Shown here: positions 62,091-64,000 of the stretch, piece after piece | Layout of the letters: the number at the start of each line of letters is the position of its first letter | Position numbering within the stretch: the stretch's first letter is position 1 | Origin: Sphingobium sp. TKS | GTDB taxonomy: Bacteria > Pseudomonadota > Alphaproteobacteria > Sphingomonadales > Sphingomonadaceae | Assembly: GCF_001563265.1 (NCBI RefSeq) | Contig: NZ_CP005083.1 | Coordinates: 2,607,001 to 2,671,000, forward strand | Length of the DNA stretch: 64,000 nucleotides | Reading direction: 5' to 3' | Program-made: the position numbers and the translations under genes | The notes under the pieces: generated by a model | Database searches by the model: none | Told to the model about the DNA's origin: nothing | What the model saw: only the letters and a program-made list of their open reading frames with translations

Positions 62091-62986
62091 GCCGTCCTGA
62101 TCCTCGTTTCCGCGACCCACCATGCGCCATGGTCGGCACGCAGCCTCTCCGCTGCCGTAGCCCTGTGACGATCCGTTTCGAACAGCGCGAAGCAGGTCGC
62201 GCCAGACCCCGACATGCGGGCGAGGCGCACTCCATCGCACGCTCTCAATGCTGCCAGCACATCCGCAATGACCGGAGCCGCTGCCATGGCTGGAGCCTCC
62301 AGATCGTTCCGTCCAGCGGCAATCAATTGCTCCAGATCGGTTGCCTCCAATGGGCCGCGATCCACCCGATCCCAGCCGCTGAAAATCTGCGCGGTGGAAA
62401 CGGCGACGCCCGGATTGACGAGCAAGATCGGCATAGCGGACAGCCCCGCGATCGCCTGCCGCTGCAACACTTCCCCCCGTCCTCGCACCATCTGCGAAAC
62501 GCTGCTGACGCAAGCGGGAACGTCCGAACCGAGCGTCAGCGCGATCCGTTCCAGCGTCTCGCCAGCCACCGGCGCATTCCAGAGCCGCCTGAGCAATCGA
62601 AGGGTAGCGGCAGCATCGGCGGAACCTCCGCCAATGCCCGATGCGACCGGCAAAATCTTGCTCAACCTGAGATCAGCGCCAAAGCCTTCCCCCAAATGGG
62701 CTTGCAATGCGCGTGCCGCCTTTATCACCAGATTGTCGGGCCCCGCGTCCAAGGAATGACCAAAGGGGCCGTCAATATCCAGCCCGATCATGCCGTCAGC
62801 CCGAATACGACCCGACAGCCTGTCCCCCAATTCGGTAAAGGCGAACAGGCTTTCGAGCGCATGATAGCCGTCCGCCCGCTTATGCCGGACGTGCAGCGCC
62901 AGATTGATCTTGGCAAAAGCGGTTTCGACCAGTTCGCCCGCATCCGCCGGGCAGGCGGCGGGCGCTTCCGCGTCAACGTGCGGCAT
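62087..62986 (-). CDS. ispE: 4-diphosphocytidyl-2-C-methyl-D-erythritol kinase
   Basis: IspE phosphorylates an intermediate of the methylerythritol phosphate pathway to isoprenoids. It has 299 residues. AKINLALHV (from 25) begins the GHMP kinase domain, and the ATP motif is LPVASGIGGGSADAAA (112-127). GSGATCFALF near the end is typical. Its start overlaps the end of the TPR gene by 14 bases. Confidence 0.95.
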   Translation of the reverse strand: MPHVDAEAPAACPADAGELVETAFAKINLALHVRHKRADGYHALESLFAFTELGDRLSGRIRADGMIGLDIDGPFGHSLDAGPDNLVIKAARALQAHLGEGFGADLRLSKILPVASGIGGGSADAAATLRLLRRLWNAPVAGETLERIALTLGSDVPACVSSVSQMVRGRGEVLQRQAIAGLSAMPILLVNPGVAVSTAQIFSGWDRVDRGPLEATDLEQLIAAGRNDLEAPAMAAAPVIADVLAALRACDGVRLARMSGSGATCFALFETDRHRATAAERLRADHGAWWVAETRIRTA

Positions 62987-64000
62987 ATTCGGGCTTCATC
63001 CCCTCTCTGGTCTTGGCGGCCAGACGCTGCGCCGTCTCTCCTTCCGCAAAAACCGCCGCCGCGCGCCAGGCATAGCGGGCCTCGTATCGCCGTCCCGCCG
63101 CCCAGAGCGCATCGCCCAGATGTTCGTTGATGGTCGCGTCCGCAGGCGCTCCCGCCGCCGCCCGCTCCAGCATCGGCACGGCGGCGTCGATGTCGCCCGT
63201 CACGAACTGCGCCCAGCCCAGGGAATCCGTGATCGACGAGTCCTGCGGCTTCAAGGCGCTCGCCTTCTTCAGCAATTCCACCGCCGCATCCATATTCTGC
63301 CGCCGCTCGATCTGCGCATAGCCCAGATAGTTCAGCACCGTGGGTTCATTGGGCGCCAGCCTCGCCGCCCGTTCCAGCACCGCCCGCGCTTCGTTCCAAT
63401 GCGCGCCCTGTTCCAGCGCGCTGCCTTCAAACAATAGCAGCGCCCAGGGAACGGCGTCGGCCGGATAGCCGGCCTGCGCCGTGCGGAAAGCTGAGGCAGC
63501 GCCCTCAAAATCCTTCTCCTGCGCCAGCAACTGGCCCAGCCTTACATGGCGTTCCGGCTCCGCGTCCGGCACGGCGGCCAGAGCGCGGGCAAGGCCGATA
63601 GCCTCCGCCCGCTTCCCCGCCGCCGCCAGCGCTTCTACCAGTTCGGCCTGCGCCAGCGCGCCGTACCAGCCGGGGGCGGGAACCATGCGCGCCTCCTCGA
63701 TCGCATAGGCCGCATGACCGGCGCGGCTCAGCAAGTCCGCGGCGACGATATGCGCGGTGGGACCATCAGGATCGACAAAGGCGGCGATGCGCGCAAGCCG
63801 GATACCCAGCGTTCCCGTACTGCCGTCCGACGAAATATCGGACGCCAACCGGGTAAGCAGACGGGCGAAACCTTGTCCTGCCGTCAGCGCTTTGCCATGG
63901 AGCGAAAGCGCTTTGCCACTGGCGATATCCGCCCGGGCCTGCGCGAAATTGGCTTCCTTTTCAGGCAGAAGCGCCAATGCTTCAGCCTTCGCTCCCCGTG
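62973..64000 (-). CDS. Tetratricopeptide repeat protein (N-terminus outside window)
   Basis: The frame is open across the window edge, through codons reading RGAKAEALALLP on its N-terminal side. At least four helix-turn-helix TPR units can be traced, for example ARLAPNEPTVLNYLGYAQIE and DSSITDSLGWAQFVTGDID. TPRs build protein contact surfaces; the partner is unknown. The TTG at 63977 is inside the frame and not a credible start. The gene is first in the ispE-nnrD cluster as seen here. Confidence 0.85.
   Translation of the reverse strand, partial: RGAKAEALALLPEKEANFAQARADIASGKALSLHGKALTAGQGFARLLTRLASDISSDGSTGTLGIRLARIAAFVDPDGPTAHIVAADLLSRAGHAAYAIEEARMVPAPGWYGALAQAELVEALAAAGKRAEAIGLARALAAVPDAEPERHVRLGQLLAQEKDFEGAASAFRTAQAGYPADAVPWALLLFEGSALEQGAHWNEARAVLERAARLAPNEPTVLNYLGYAQIERRQNMDAAVELLKKASALKPQDSSITDSLGWAQFVTGDIDAAVPMLERAAAGAPADATINEHLGDALWAAGRRYEARYAWRAAAVFAEGETAQRLAAKTREGMKPEYAAR

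Noticed and set aside
1..64000. CRISPR arrays, prophage or integron
   Set aside because: No regularly spaced repeats, no phage structural or integrase genes, and no attC-like sites were seen.

Overview
The window is GC-rich, densely packed chromosomal DNA from an alphaproteobacterium, almost certainly a sphingomonad. Sphingobium is the best guess. The reasons are the trpB-trpA-accD-folC, lepB-rnc-era and topA-dprA-plsY gene orders, an ALAS-type hemA, an NsrR/globin pair, several small proteins typical of sphingomonads, and sphingomonad-style palindromic repeats between genes. The ODC plus carboxyspermidine route fits a spermidine-producing genus. No rRNA, prophage or CRISPR array is visible; the one mobile element is an IS256-family insertion sequence.

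Layout. 1-3.3 kb: end of trpB, then trpA, accD and folC, closely spaced and partly overlapping. 3.3-9.4 kb: a small unknown protein, an AmpG-like permease, a receiver protein diverging from an RluB-type pseudouridine synthase and rsmD, a VHb-like globin diverging from nsrR across two NsrR-like operators, a Pro/Ala-rich secreted protein and a GFA protein. 9.4-22.1 kb: UvrD-type helicase, ahcY, an exported protein, AlgH/YqgE, peroxiredoxin, AMP nucleosidase, an asd-DUF2238-hydrolase cluster and a DPP4-like peptidase. 22.2-29.5 kb: tRNA-Val(CAC), an entericidin, hslVU, proS, then phaR diverging from a PhaC-like gene and a thiolase. 29.5-38 kb: an MHS transporter coupled to alanine racemase, LysR diverging from an SDR and a PF10014-type dioxygenase, gor and pgi. 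38-47.5 kb: lepB-rnc-era, topA, dprA, plsY, murI, hemA. 47.6-53.5 kb: btaAB for betaine lipid, diverging from a DNA-ligase-associated exonuclease and ATP-dependent ligase, with an IS256 element exactly at the ligase stop codon. 53.5-64 kb: a low-GC orphan, a second GFA protein, a three-gene spermidine pathway, a TrmA-family RNA methyltransferase, and a leftward cluster of TPR, ispE, N-formylglutamate amidohydrolase, lipoprotein and nnrD genes.

Genes that appear to work together: the nsrR/globin nitric-oxide module; btaA/btaB, with Pho-box-like direct repeats upstream, which suggests lipid remodelling under phosphate limitation; ODC, carboxyspermidine dehydrogenase and decarboxylase making spermidine, fed by aspartate semialdehyde from asd; and phaR, phaC-like and thiolase in polyhydroxyalkanoate metabolism. 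Ten genes are best explained by GTG or TTG starts, most of them with good Shine-Dalgarno sequences, so automated start calls here will often be wrong. I found no clearly unprecedented multi-gene system. The most interesting leads are the Pho-box/btaAB region, the paired NsrR operators, the perfect 21-bp hairpin between rnc and era, and the reduced exonuclease-ligase cassette.
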